Of a stretch of 64,000 nucleotides of DNA, positions 28,998-36,329 are shown one piece after another. The stretch is from NCBI GenBank assembly GCA_963824095.1, contig CAWGNS010000002.1:1-64000 (forward strand). The letters are read 5' to 3'. The position numbers and the translations under genes are program-made. The notes under the pieces are model-generated. The model had not been told where the DNA came from. It did no database searches and saw only the letters and a list, made by a program, of their open reading frames with translations. How positions within the stretch are numbered: position 1 is the first letter of the stretch; every line of letters starts with the position of its first letter. The stretch comes from JBBDWJ01 sp963824095. Lineage in GTDB: Bacteria; Acidobacteriota; Terriglobia; Bryobacterales; UBA6623.

Positions 28998-30665
28998 ATG
29001 CAAGCTCGTTTGCTGCGTCTGTGCCTTTCCTTTTCTATTTGTGCGGGTTTCGCGTTCGCTCAGTCGGCGGTGCCGGGCCCTCGCGTTGGCGTCAGCGGGG
29101 GCGAAAAGCCGCTGAGTCTTCCCGAGGCGATCCAAACGGCGCTCAAGAACAATCTCGATGTCGAGATCGAGCGGCTCAACGTCGAACTCGCCGAGCAGGC
29201 GGTACACTCGGCGCAGGGGGCTTTCGATCTCACCTTCCGATATAACCCCGGCGTCGAGGATCTGCATCAGCCGGTGAGCTCGGTCTTGCAAGGCGGCGCC
29301 AGCGGGATCGTCAACGACCGCTATCTCACCAACGATTTCCTGGTCCGCCAGAAGCTGCCGTCGACCGGAGGCGAGGTGCGTTTTCAGTTTCAGAATACGC
29401 GCCAGAGCACCGACAATTCCTTTGTCACGCTCAGCCCCTATTTTCAGTCGGAGCTGCTGCTTGAGTTCACCCAGCCTTTGCTGCGCGGCAGGACCACCGA
29501 CGGCGACCGCAATCAGATTCGCGTGCGCCAAAAGCATGTCACGCTGTCGCGGCAGACCTTCGAGACGCGCGTCATCGAAACCGTGACCCAGGTGCAGCGC
29601 TCGTATTGGGAACTGGTCTACGCGCGCCGCGACCTCGAAGTCTTGCAGGAAGCGGTCGATCTGGCGAAGGCGCAGCTCGCACTCAATCGCCGCAAGGTCG
29701 AGGGCGGCAGCCTGGCGCGCATGGAATTGCCCGCCGCCGAAGCCGAGCTCGAGCGGCGCCGCGAGGAGTTTTTCGCGGGCCAGGAAACCGTGACGCGGGC
29801 TGAGAACCGGCTCAAGGTGCTGCTCAGCAACGAGAGCGACTCGGCCTGGTGGCCGCTGGAGATCGTGCCGGCCGACGGCGACGTTCCGGTGCCGCCGGTA
29901 ACGCCACTGGACGATGCCGTGCGCATGGCGCTGGGCCGGCGCGTCGAGCTGCGTTCGATCGCCTCGCAGTCGGAGATCAACGACCTCGACCGCGAGTTAC
30001 AGTCGAACCAGACCAAGCCGCGCGTGGATCTGGTGGCCTCTTACGGGCAGGTCGGGTTGGCGGGCAGCCAGCGCGCCGGCGTGGATCCGCTCTCGGGCCT
30101 CAACGATCCGCTCTACGGCCGCATCAACGAGCTTTCGGAGATGGCGAATCTGCCGCCGGTGGCGGTGCCGTCGTTTGGCGAACTGCCGCCAAACCTGGTG
30201 GGTAACTACGGCTCGGCGCTGGGCAACATGTTCGAGCCCAAGTATCGTGTGGTGCGAGCCGGGGTGGCGATCGAATTCACGCACCGCAACCGCACCGCCG
30301 AGGCCGAACTGGCGCGTACGCTGATCGAGCGCCGCCGGCTGCAGGCCAACCGCGAGCGCGTCGTGCAACAGATCCAGGCCGAGGTGCGCGACGCGATGCA
30401 GGCGTTGGAGACGGCGCGGCAGCGGTTGGCCGCGGCCCGCGCCGCTGTCGCCGCACGCCACGAACGCCTCGACAGCGAAGCGTTTCTGTTCGAGAAAGGG
30501 GCGTCGACGAACTTTTTGGTGCAGACGCGGCAGAACGAATATTCGGCGGCGCGGGCGACGGAAGTGCGGGCGCGCGTGGATTTGAATCTGGCCGTCGCGG
30601 AGTATCACCGCGCTACCGGCGTGACCTTGGAGAATTGGGGGATTCAGTTGCCGGAGGCGCCTTAG
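28998..30665 (+). CDS. TolC family outer-membrane efflux protein
   Basis: 555 residues from the ATG at 28998, signal peptide LLRLCLSFSICAGFAFAQ. LSLPEAIQTALKNNLDVEIE is the typical start of an outer-membrane efflux domain, and two long alpha-hairpin regions follow (RRDLEVLQEAVDLAKAQLAL and the Arg/Ala-rich QALETARQRLAAARAAVAAR). Total length is slightly above the usual 450 to 500, owing to an insertion around residues 340-420 that contains SGLNDPLYGRINELSEM. It would form the outer-membrane channel of an RND or ABC exporter, but no adaptor or pump gene is adjacent, so it is an orphan here. Confidence 0.85.
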   Translation: MQARLLRLCLSFSICAGFAFAQSAVPGPRVGVSGGEKPLSLPEAIQTALKNNLDVEIERLNVELAEQAVHSAQGAFDLTFRYNPGVEDLHQPVSSVLQGGASGIVNDRYLTNDFLVRQKLPSTGGEVRFQFQNTRQSTDNSFVTLSPYFQSELLLEFTQPLLRGRTTDGDRNQIRVRQKHVTLSRQTFETRVIETVTQVQRSYWELVYARRDLEVLQEAVDLAKAQLALNRRKVEGGSLARMELPAAEAELERRREEFFAGQETVTRAENRLKVLLSNESDSAWWPLEIVPADGDVPVPPVTPLDDAVRMALGRRVELRSIASQSEINDLDRELQSNQTKPRVDLVASYGQVGLAGSQRAGVDPLSGLNDPLYGRINELSEMANLPPVAVPSFGELPPNLVGNYGSALGNMFEPKYRVVRAGVAIEFTHRNRTAEAELARTLIERRRLQANRERVVQQIQAEVRDAMQALETARQRLAAARAAVAARHERLDSEAFLFEKGASTNFLVQTRQNEYSAARATEVRARVDLNLAVAEYHRATGVTLENWGIQLPEAP

Positions 30666-30696
30666 GTTTCTTGGCGGCGGCCTTGCGGGGTACGGT

Positions 30697-30878
30697 GTAG
30701 AGACAGGCGCTCCCGCCTGTCGCCGCCGTGAGACGGCCCCTAGATGGAGTGGCAATCCGGGTTGGCCCAGGTCCAAGATGCTCGACCGGAAGGGCCTCCG
30801 CTTCGCTGCGGCCGACAGGCGAGAGCGCCTGTCTCTACGGAGGGCCGGCGCCCAGAGCACAGACAGGATTGTCTGTGC
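30697..30878. repeat. Family C inverted pair plus family D hairpin
   Basis: The C pair runs from GTAGAGACAGGCGCTCCCGC at 30697 to the mirrored copy ending at 30838. The D hairpin at 30857-30878 has arms GCACAGAC and GTCTGTGC, a paired change relative to GGACAGAC/GTCTGTCC elsewhere. Confidence 0.8.
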
Positions 30879-30952
30879 CACGGGTGGGGGACTGTGACGC
30901 CAGGGGCTGTTAGGCTAGAAATTACGGCCTCGAAGCGCCTCGCCGTTCCATC

Positions 30953-31783
30953 GTGCCGACTCAACGATTCGCTATAACCCCGGTGCCCTCGCGGCCGCCA
31001 CAACGAGGCGCTCCCTCGGCTTTGGCATGCCGGGGCGCCTTGCTGTTGTGGATTCTACTGCTATTTGCCGCGCTGCCTTTTTCCCCTGCATCGCTTCATG
31101 CCGCCGACCAGAAGATCATGGATTGGCAGCTGAAGCCGCTCGAGCTCGATGGACCGATTCCCTATTTCATTGCGCCCGGGTTGGCCAAATTGGGGTATCG
31201 GCCGGCGGACGCGCAACTGGCGGAGTGGGCGCTGGCGGCGTGGTCGCGCGCGACGGGCGGAGTGCTGTGCTTTTATCCGGCGGAGGGGACCAAGGCGCTG
31301 CTGCGCATCTACTGGAGCCCGGTGAAGGATGGCTTGTATGGGCAGATGCAGGCGATTCCGGTGGACAAACGGCGCGGTGGCGAGGTGTATGTGCGGCCGC
31401 GGCTCGATGAGCTGGAAAGCCGCTTCCTCCCGGTTGCCGAGCGCGCGCAGGCCGACCCGCTGTTTCGCGACACGGTGGTTTATCTAACGTTGGTTCACGA
31501 GATCGGGCATGTGCTGGGTTTGGTGCACAGTCCCGAGCCGACGGATGCGATGTACTACGGCGGGGATCCGTTGGCGTATTTCGAGAATTACCGCAGGCGC
31601 ATTCACCGGCGGGCGGATATCATGCGGTTCCCGGGGCTGTCGGCCACGGATTTGCATCGCGTGCAGCGGATGTACCCGTTGGATTTTTGGCTGCGGCGGA
31701 AACCGCTGGCGGTGGGGAAAGCGAAAGCAGGCGCGGAGGCGAAGGCGAAACCGGCGACGAAAGAGTCAGGCAAAGGGAAGTGA
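30953..31783 (+). CDS. Matrixin-like (M10-type) zinc metalloprotease, secreted
   Basis: 276 residues from a GTG start. After a hydrophobic signal (ALLLWILLLFAALPFSPASL) comes the M10-like fold. AEWALAAWSRATGGVLCFYP matches the matrixin pattern of a sheet-forming segment, and the extended zinc motif HEIGHVLGLVH starts at residue 182, followed by a downstream methionine (DAMYYGG or DIMRFPG) as the likely Met-turn. No prodomain Cys switch is evident. The C-terminal 30 residues are Lys/Ala-rich. It would be a small extracellular protease of unknown target. Confidence 0.75.
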   Translation: MPTQRFAITPVPSRPPQRGAPSALACRGALLLWILLLFAALPFSPASLHAADQKIMDWQLKPLELDGPIPYFIAPGLAKLGYRPADAQLAEWALAAWSRATGGVLCFYPAEGTKALLRIYWSPVKDGLYGQMQAIPVDKRRGGEVYVRPRLDELESRFLPVAERAQADPLFRDTVVYLTLVHEIGHVLGLVHSPEPTDAMYYGGDPLAYFENYRRRIHRRADIMRFPGLSATDLHRVQRMYPLDFWLRRKPLAVGKAKAGAEAKAKPATKESGKGK

Positions 31784-31810
31784 GTCGCCGGGCGGTTTCG
31801 GGTTTCCCTT

Positions 31811-31860
31811 GCGGAGCGGCGAATCGCGACGCGGCAAACCTGGAGGTTCACGCCACGGGT
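31811..31860. repeat. Family A half-palindrome
   Basis: GCGGCAAACCTGGAGGTTCA with the right arm TCGCGAC is intact, but the left arm is replaced by GCGGAGC. A solo, degraded copy immediately downstream of the matrixin gene. Confidence 0.7.
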
Positions 31861-31993
31861 TTCCGCTCCCGCCTCGGTGCGCTCCTTTCGCACTTCTTTG
31901 TTGCTTCGGATTCGAGAGCAAGAAGCGGAGTGCCTGGGCTGACGGCCGTTGCTAGACTCACCTTCGTATCCTGCGAAGGGAGACGCAATTCCG

Positions 31994-32749
31994 ATGAGCA
32001 TTGCGGTGGCAGCTAAAAGGAACACGCCTGCGAGGACGCCGGGCGACGTGGCGCGGCGCGTGATGGCGGCCGATTGGGAAGGCGTCGCCGGCGAACTCGA
32101 CGCGCAGGGTTGCGCCACGATCGCGGGTCTTCTCTCCGCGGAAGAGTGCCGCGCGACAGCGGCCCTCTATTCGCACGATGAAATCTTTCGCAGCCGCGTG
32201 GTGATGGCGCGGCATGGCTTCGGGCGCGGTGAATACAAATATTTCGCCTATCCGCTGCCCACGCTGGTCGCCGGCTTGCGTCAGGCGGTGTATCCCAAGC
32301 TGGTTGCGCTGGCGAATCGCTGGAACGAGGCGATGGGCGTGGCGGTGCGGTACCCGGATACGCACGCCGAGTTTGTCGAGCGCTGCCATCGTGCCGGCCA
32401 GACCAAACCAACCCCGCTGCTGCTCGAATACGGCGCCGGCGATTACAACTGTCTGCACCAGGACCTCTACGGCGAGCATGTTTTCCCGCTGCAGTTGGCC
32501 GTGCTGTTGTCGGAGCCGGGCATCGATTTCACGGGCGGCGAGTTCGTGATGACCGAACAGCGCCCGCGCATGCAATCGCGGCCGATGGTGATCGCGCTCG
32601 GACAGGGCGACGCTGTCGTGTTTGCCGTCCACAACCGCCCGGTGCGCGGCACGCGCGGGGTGTATCGCGTGAACCTGCGGCATGGCGTGAGCCGTGTTCG
32701 CTCGGGCCGGCGCCACACGCTGGGGGTTATCTTTCACGATGCGCAATGA
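31994..32749 (+). CDS. 2OG-Fe(II) oxygenase of the Oxygenase-NA type (DNA repair associated)
   Basis: 251 residues from the ATG at 31994 (GAAGGGAGA upstream). The double-stranded beta-helix part contains the iron ligands in NCLHQDLYGEHVFPLQLAVL near residue 155 and a distal His in the segment between AVVFAVHNRP and NLRHGVSRV. The 2-oxoglutarate-binding Arg probably lies in SGRRHTLGVIF. The N-terminal half (GCATIAGLLSAEECRA, FGRGEYKYFAYPLP) matches proteins annotated as Oxygenase-NA (PF09859), often next to AlkB or Ada. It is followed after 54 bases by alkB on the same strand, forming a likely alkylation-repair operon. Its exact substrate is not established. Confidence 0.82.
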   Translation: MSIAVAAKRNTPARTPGDVARRVMAADWEGVAGELDAQGCATIAGLLSAEECRATAALYSHDEIFRSRVVMARHGFGRGEYKYFAYPLPTLVAGLRQAVYPKLVALANRWNEAMGVAVRYPDTHAEFVERCHRAGQTKPTPLLLEYGAGDYNCLHQDLYGEHVFPLQLAVLLSEPGIDFTGGEFVMTEQRPRMQSRPMVIALGQGDAVVFAVHNRPVRGTRGVYRVNLRHGVSRVRSGRRHTLGVIFHDAQ

Positions 32750-32803
32750 AGCGCCGGCAGTGCGCGTTGCACCGAGCGGCGGGCAAGGCGCGCGCAAAGC
32801 AAG

Positions 32804-33451
32804 ATGAACCTACTCGACGCTCTGGGTGAAGACCAGCCGCAGGAGGCGCAACTGGGTCCGGGGGCTACGGTGCTCTACCAGTTTGCGGCGCCCGAGGCGG
32901 CGGCGTTGGTGTCGGCGATCGAGGGCGTCGTCGCGCAAGCTCCTTTTCGCCACATGATCACCCCCGGCGGGTTTCGGATGTCGGCCGCGCTGACCAACTG
33001 CGGTTCGCTCGGCTGGGTGAGCGACGAGACCGGCTATCGCTATGAGGGGGCCGATCCGGTGAGCGGCTTGGCTTGGCCGGCGATGCCCGCCGTGTTTCGC
33101 GCGCTCGCTAACGACGCGGCGGCGCGGGCGGGGTTTGCGGAGTTTGTCCCCGACTCTTGTTTGATGAACCGCTACGAGCCGGGCGCCCGGTTGACGCTGC
33201 ACCAGGACCGCAACGAACGTGACTTCCGGCAGCCGATCGTGTCGGTATCGCTGGGGCTGCCGGCGGTGTTTCTGTTCGGCGGACTCAAGCGGAAGGACAA
33301 GGTGGTGCGCTACCGGCTCACACACGGCGACGTTGTTGTTTGGGGCGGCCCGGCGCGGTTGCGCTACCACGGGGTTTTGGCGCTGGCCGATGGCGAGCAT
33401 CCACTGTTGGGGCGCGCGCGGATCAATCTGACGTTTCGCAAGGCGGGGTGA
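32804..33451 (+). CDS. alkB: AlkB-type DNA oxidative demethylase
   Basis: 215 residues, close to E. coli AlkB in length. It removes methyl groups from 1-methyladenine and 3-methylcytosine using Fe(II) and 2-oxoglutarate. Motifs in order: FRHMITPGGFRMSAALTNCG, the nucleotide-lid-type GWVSDETGYRYE, the iron ligands in LTLHQDRNERDF (His near 134, Asp two later), GDVVVWGGPARLRYHGV (distal His near 188) and RINLTFRKAG with both 2OG-binding arginines. It is the second gene of the repair pair; no Ada regulator is present in the window. Confidence 0.92.
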   Translation: MNLLDALGEDQPQEAQLGPGATVLYQFAAPEAAALVSAIEGVVAQAPFRHMITPGGFRMSAALTNCGSLGWVSDETGYRYEGADPVSGLAWPAMPAVFRALANDAAARAGFAEFVPDSCLMNRYEPGARLTLHQDRNERDFRQPIVSVSLGLPAVFLFGGLKRKDKVVRYRLTHGDVVVWGGPARLRYHGVLALADGEHPLLGRARINLTFRKAG

Positions 33452-33556
33452 AGGGTACTCCGGGCAAGGTACAGAGTATCTGGGTATCTGGCTGCGCTTT
33501 GCCTTGTGGGCTTGCCACTAAGCTACAACATCGCGAAAACAGAGCCGCAGGCGTTA

Positions 33557-33708
33557 CAGGCTGCGGAAAAAGTCTGCCGGAGGGGGACAGTCACCGTGTT
33601 TCGCACCCTGCGAATCCCGAAAACCCCTCAAAAATCGAGGTGCGAAACGCGGTGACTGTCCCCATGAAGCATCGCTGCCGGGCCAGACTGGAGTTTTTCC
33701 GCAGCCTG
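33557..33708. mobile_element. 152-bp MITE-like element inserted in a family B repeat
   Basis: Terminal inverted repeats CAGGCTGCGGAAAAA (33557-33571) and TTTTTCCGCAGCCTG (33694-33708). It is flanked by GTTA on both sides (33553-33556 and 33709-33712), a 4-bp target duplication. Removing the element and one GTTA restores a continuous family B sequence, GCAGGCGTTAGCCGGCGGG. It carries no ORF and contains a family E hairpin inside. Confidence 0.75.
33583..33663. repeat. Family E palindrome nested inside the MITE-like element
   Basis: Arms GGGGACAGTCACCG at the left and CGGTGACTGTCCCC at the right; these match the outer 13 bases of the RAYT 1 flanking repeats, while the inner arms differ (GTTTCGCACC and GGTGCGAAAC, which pair with each other). 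Confidence 0.8.
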
Positions 33709-33791
33709 GTTAGCCGGCGGGCCGAGGCGGCTGGAAAGCTGGTGGTGAAGCGCGGGGATGTGTGCCCTGGGTCGCGGCCTCGGCGGCACGG

Positions 33792-34035
33792 GGCCCTACG
33801 TCGCGACGAATCGCGACGCGGCAAACCTGGAGATTCACGCTACAAGTGCGATTTTCTGGCCTCTGTGCCTTTGTGGCTTGTTCGCTTCACCATTCGTCGC
33901 GACGTTGTGCCTGAGGGTGACTGTCCCCCTCGAGCACCCCGCAAGGCGCGCCTTAGGGGTAGGACCGGAAAGAGACCGCGGGCGCGACAGGAGGCCGCCT
34001 TGCGGCGGCGGACAGGCGGGAGCGCCTGTCTCTAC
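33792..34035. repeat. Family A palindrome, half family E and half family C
   Basis: Family A at 33792-33843 (stem GTCGCGA-CGAA-TCGCGAC). A lone E half, GGGTGACTGTCCCCCTCG, is near 33915. A C unit (GGACAGGCGGGAGCGCCTGT) ends at 34035, only a few bases from the stop of the MoaD-like gene. Confidence 0.7.
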
Positions 34036-34038
34036 TGG

Positions 34039-34338
34039 CTAGCCTCCGGCGATCGCTCCGACTACCAGGAAAGGCTCGTCGCCCTTCGCCACGGCATCGG
34101 GCAGGGGCGCGTCGGGCGATTCGTGCGAGAGGTCTTGCTCGCAGGCGAAAAAGCGGACGAAAGGCCGGCGCAGTTGGGTCGTCTGGTCGCGGATGGTGCC
34201 GCGCAGCGTGGGGTACCGGGCCTCGAGCGCGTCGAGGACCGAGCGCTGCGTCGCCCGGCCCTCCACCTCAATCGCCAGTTGGCCGTCGACGCGCGCCAAG
34301 GTCCGCAGATGATAGGGCAGCAGGACTTGGATCGTCAT
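34039..34338 (-). CDS. MoaD/ThiS-like (ubiquitin-fold) small protein
   Basis: 99 residues: MTIQVLLPYHLRTLARVDGQ, VLDALEARYPTLRGTI and a C-terminal GAIAGG. The beta-grasp length and terminal Gly-Gly are those of sulfur-carrier or small ubiquitin-like proteins (MoaD, ThiS). The Gly-Gly tail suggests activation by an E1-like enzyme, but no MoeB/ThiF gene is in the window. It follows the BNR-propeller gene on the same strand after 81 bases; this pairing occurs in other bacteria and its meaning is not known. Confidence 0.8.
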   Translation of the reverse strand: MTIQVLLPYHLRTLARVDGQLAIEVEGRATQRSVLDALEARYPTLRGTIRDQTTQLRRPFVRFFACEQDLSHESPDAPLPDAVAKGDEPFLVVGAIAGG

Positions 34339-34419
34339 TCTGTCGGTTCCTTTCTTGTGTGGCGGCCGGCCTCTGGTCCGCCACCCGCATCGTGCCTGAC
34401 TTCACGGCCGCCTGCCGAG

Positions 34420-35544
34420 TCAAAGCGTCTGCACCTCGACCGACAGCACGCCCGGCAGATGCTCGGCAATCGGCGCCCAGTGATCCCCCGAATCGGCCGA
34501 GGCGTAGACCTGGCCGCCGGTGGTTCCGAAATAGATGCCGCAGGAGTCGAGCGAATCGACGGCCATCGCATCGCGCAGCACGTTCACGTAGCAATCGCTT
34601 TGGGGCAGACCGTTGCTGAGCGGCTCCCACTCGTTGCCGCCGGAGCGGCTGCGGTAGACGCGCAGCTTGCCGTCGGGCGGGTAGTGCAGCGAATCGCTGG
34701 TGATCGGCACCACGTAAATCGTCTCGGGCTCGTGGGCGTGGACGTCGATCGGGAAGCCGAAGTCGGTCGGCAGGTTGCCGCTGACCTCGCGCCAGGAATC
34801 GCCCGCGTCGTCGCTGCGCATCACGTCCCAGTGCTTTTGCATGAACAGCACGCCGGGGCGCGAGGGATGCAGCGCGATGCGGTGGACGCAATGGCCGACC
34901 TCGCCCTCCGGGTTGGGCATCATCTCCGAGCGCAGGCCGCGGTTGATCGGCTTCCAACTGGCGCCGCCGTCGTCGCTACGGAAGGCGCCCGCGGCCGAGA
35001 TCGCGATGAAGATGCGCTCGGGGTTGGCCGGATCGAGCAGGATGGTATGCAGGCACATGCCGCCGGCGCCGGGCTGCCAGTGGGGGCCCGAGCCATGGCC
35101 GCGCAGCCCGGAAAGCTCGCCCCAGCTCTTGCCGCCATCGGTGGTGCGAAACAGCGCGGCGTCCTCGACCCCGGCATAAACCGTGTCGGGATCGGTACGC
35201 GACGGCTCCAGGTGCCAGACGCGCTTGAACTCCCAGGGATGCGGCGTGCCGTCATACCACTGGTGGGTGCCGGGCACGCCGTCGTAGGCGAAGTGGTTGT
35301 CGACCGCCTCCCAGCTCTTGCCGCCGTCGTTCGAGCGCTGGATCACCTGCCCGAACCAACCGCTGGACTGCGAGGCATAGATCCGGTCGGGGTCGGCCGG
35401 GGACCCCTTGACGTGATAAATCTCCCAGCCGGCGAAATGCGGTCCGCTGATGTCCCATTTCTGGCGCTTGCCGTCGGAAGTCAGCAGGAAGGCACCCTTG
35501 CGCGTGCCAACCAGAACGCGTACACCGTTGTTTTTAGTAGCCAT
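34420..35544 (-). CDS. BNR/Asp-box (sortilin- or sialidase-like) beta-propeller protein
   Basis: 374 residues from the ATG at 35544, which has GGAGGAG eight bases upstream; an ATG four codons earlier is less well placed. It starts VLVGTRKGAFLLTSDG and carries repeated Asp boxes: SNDGGKSWE, TTDGGKSWG, SDDGGASWK, SDDAGDSWR and SADSGDHWA. No signal peptide is present, so it is probably cytoplasmic. The sialidase catalytic residues are not evident, so hydrolase activity should not be assumed. It is co-directional with the MoaD-like gene downstream. Confidence 0.82.
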   Translation of the reverse strand: MATKNNGVRVLVGTRKGAFLLTSDGKRQKWDISGPHFAGWEIYHVKGSPADPDRIYASQSSGWFGQVIQRSNDGGKSWEAVDNHFAYDGVPGTHQWYDGTPHPWEFKRVWHLEPSRTDPDTVYAGVEDAALFRTTDGGKSWGELSGLRGHGSGPHWQPGAGGMCLHTILLDPANPERIFIAISAAGAFRSDDGGASWKPINRGLRSEMMPNPEGEVGHCVHRIALHPSRPGVLFMQKHWDVMRSDDAGDSWREVSGNLPTDFGFPIDVHAHEPETIYVVPITSDSLHYPPDGKLRVYRSRSGGNEWEPLSNGLPQSDCYVNVLRDAMAVDSLDSCGIYFGTTGGQVYASADSGDHWAPIAEHLPGVLSVEVQTL

Positions 35545-35835
35545 GAGCTCCTCCACGGGTATGTCGAACGAGGGAGGCGGAAATCGACACCGCCGGGGAG
35601 ATAGATTCAGCGAGTCCGGCGGCCTGTGTCAAGTTGCGCCGACGCTGGAGGAGCCTGGGCCTTGGGTCTGTATCGGACGATACATTTTGGTTGCTCGACA
35701 GCCAGCGGGCAGGACTACCCGGGCCGACAGCGGACCTGCTCCCGGCGAAAGCAGCCCGCTCCTTCCGGCGCCAGACTTTTCGAGTGCCAGACGCAGAACC
35801 ATCCGGCGCCAGCGGCACAGAAGCGGGATTTGCCG

Positions 35836-36148
35836 CCCGTGGCGTGAACCTCCAGGTTTGCCGCGCCGCGATTCGTCGCGGCGTAGGGCCGGGAGGCAGC
35901 GAGGCCGGGGGGGCAGGCACGAGCCCGTGGAACGCACTGTTTCCGCAAACGAGCACCTTCCAAGCGGCCAGGCGAACACTTCCGCTGAAGACCGGGCACG
36001 GCCGGCGGGCTGGCGCCTTGGGAACCCGCCGGTGCCGACCCTCGCCCGGGCGGGGCAGCTCCAGCGCTTTGCCCCAGGCCTCGGTGCCTCCCGGCCTTAC
36101 GCCGCGACGAATCGCGGCGCGGCAAACCTGGAGGTTCACGCCACGGGT
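35836..36148. mobile_element. Foldback (MITE-like) element, copy 1
   Basis: Begins with an inverted family A unit (CCCGTGGCGTGAACCTCCAG...) and ends with a direct one (...CTGGAGGTTCACGCCACGGG); the two 55-base ends are near-perfect inverted repeats. The interior of about 200 bases is shared, with few differences, with copy 2 at 39121-39456. No ORF is credible. It fills most of the 785-base gap upstream of the nuclease-Excalibur gene. Confidence 0.75.
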
Positions 36149-36329
36149 GCGGCTTTTGGCTTGTTTGGGGCTGTTGAGTTTTGGGCGATTGGTGGCCTTA
36201 GTGAAATCTCTTGTGTGTAAGCTGTGCCACGGACGAGGGAAACCAACGGGGATTCGCTGCTCAGTCTGCGCAAAATAGTGAGGAATTAGGATTTGAGACT
36301 CAACCCAATAAACCCTTACAATTGTCGCC

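Noticed and set aside
33340..35604. A 754-codon plus-strand ORF
   Set aside because: It is antisense to the MoaD-like and BNR-propeller genes, which have family motifs, good starts and normal codon use; the plus frame has none.
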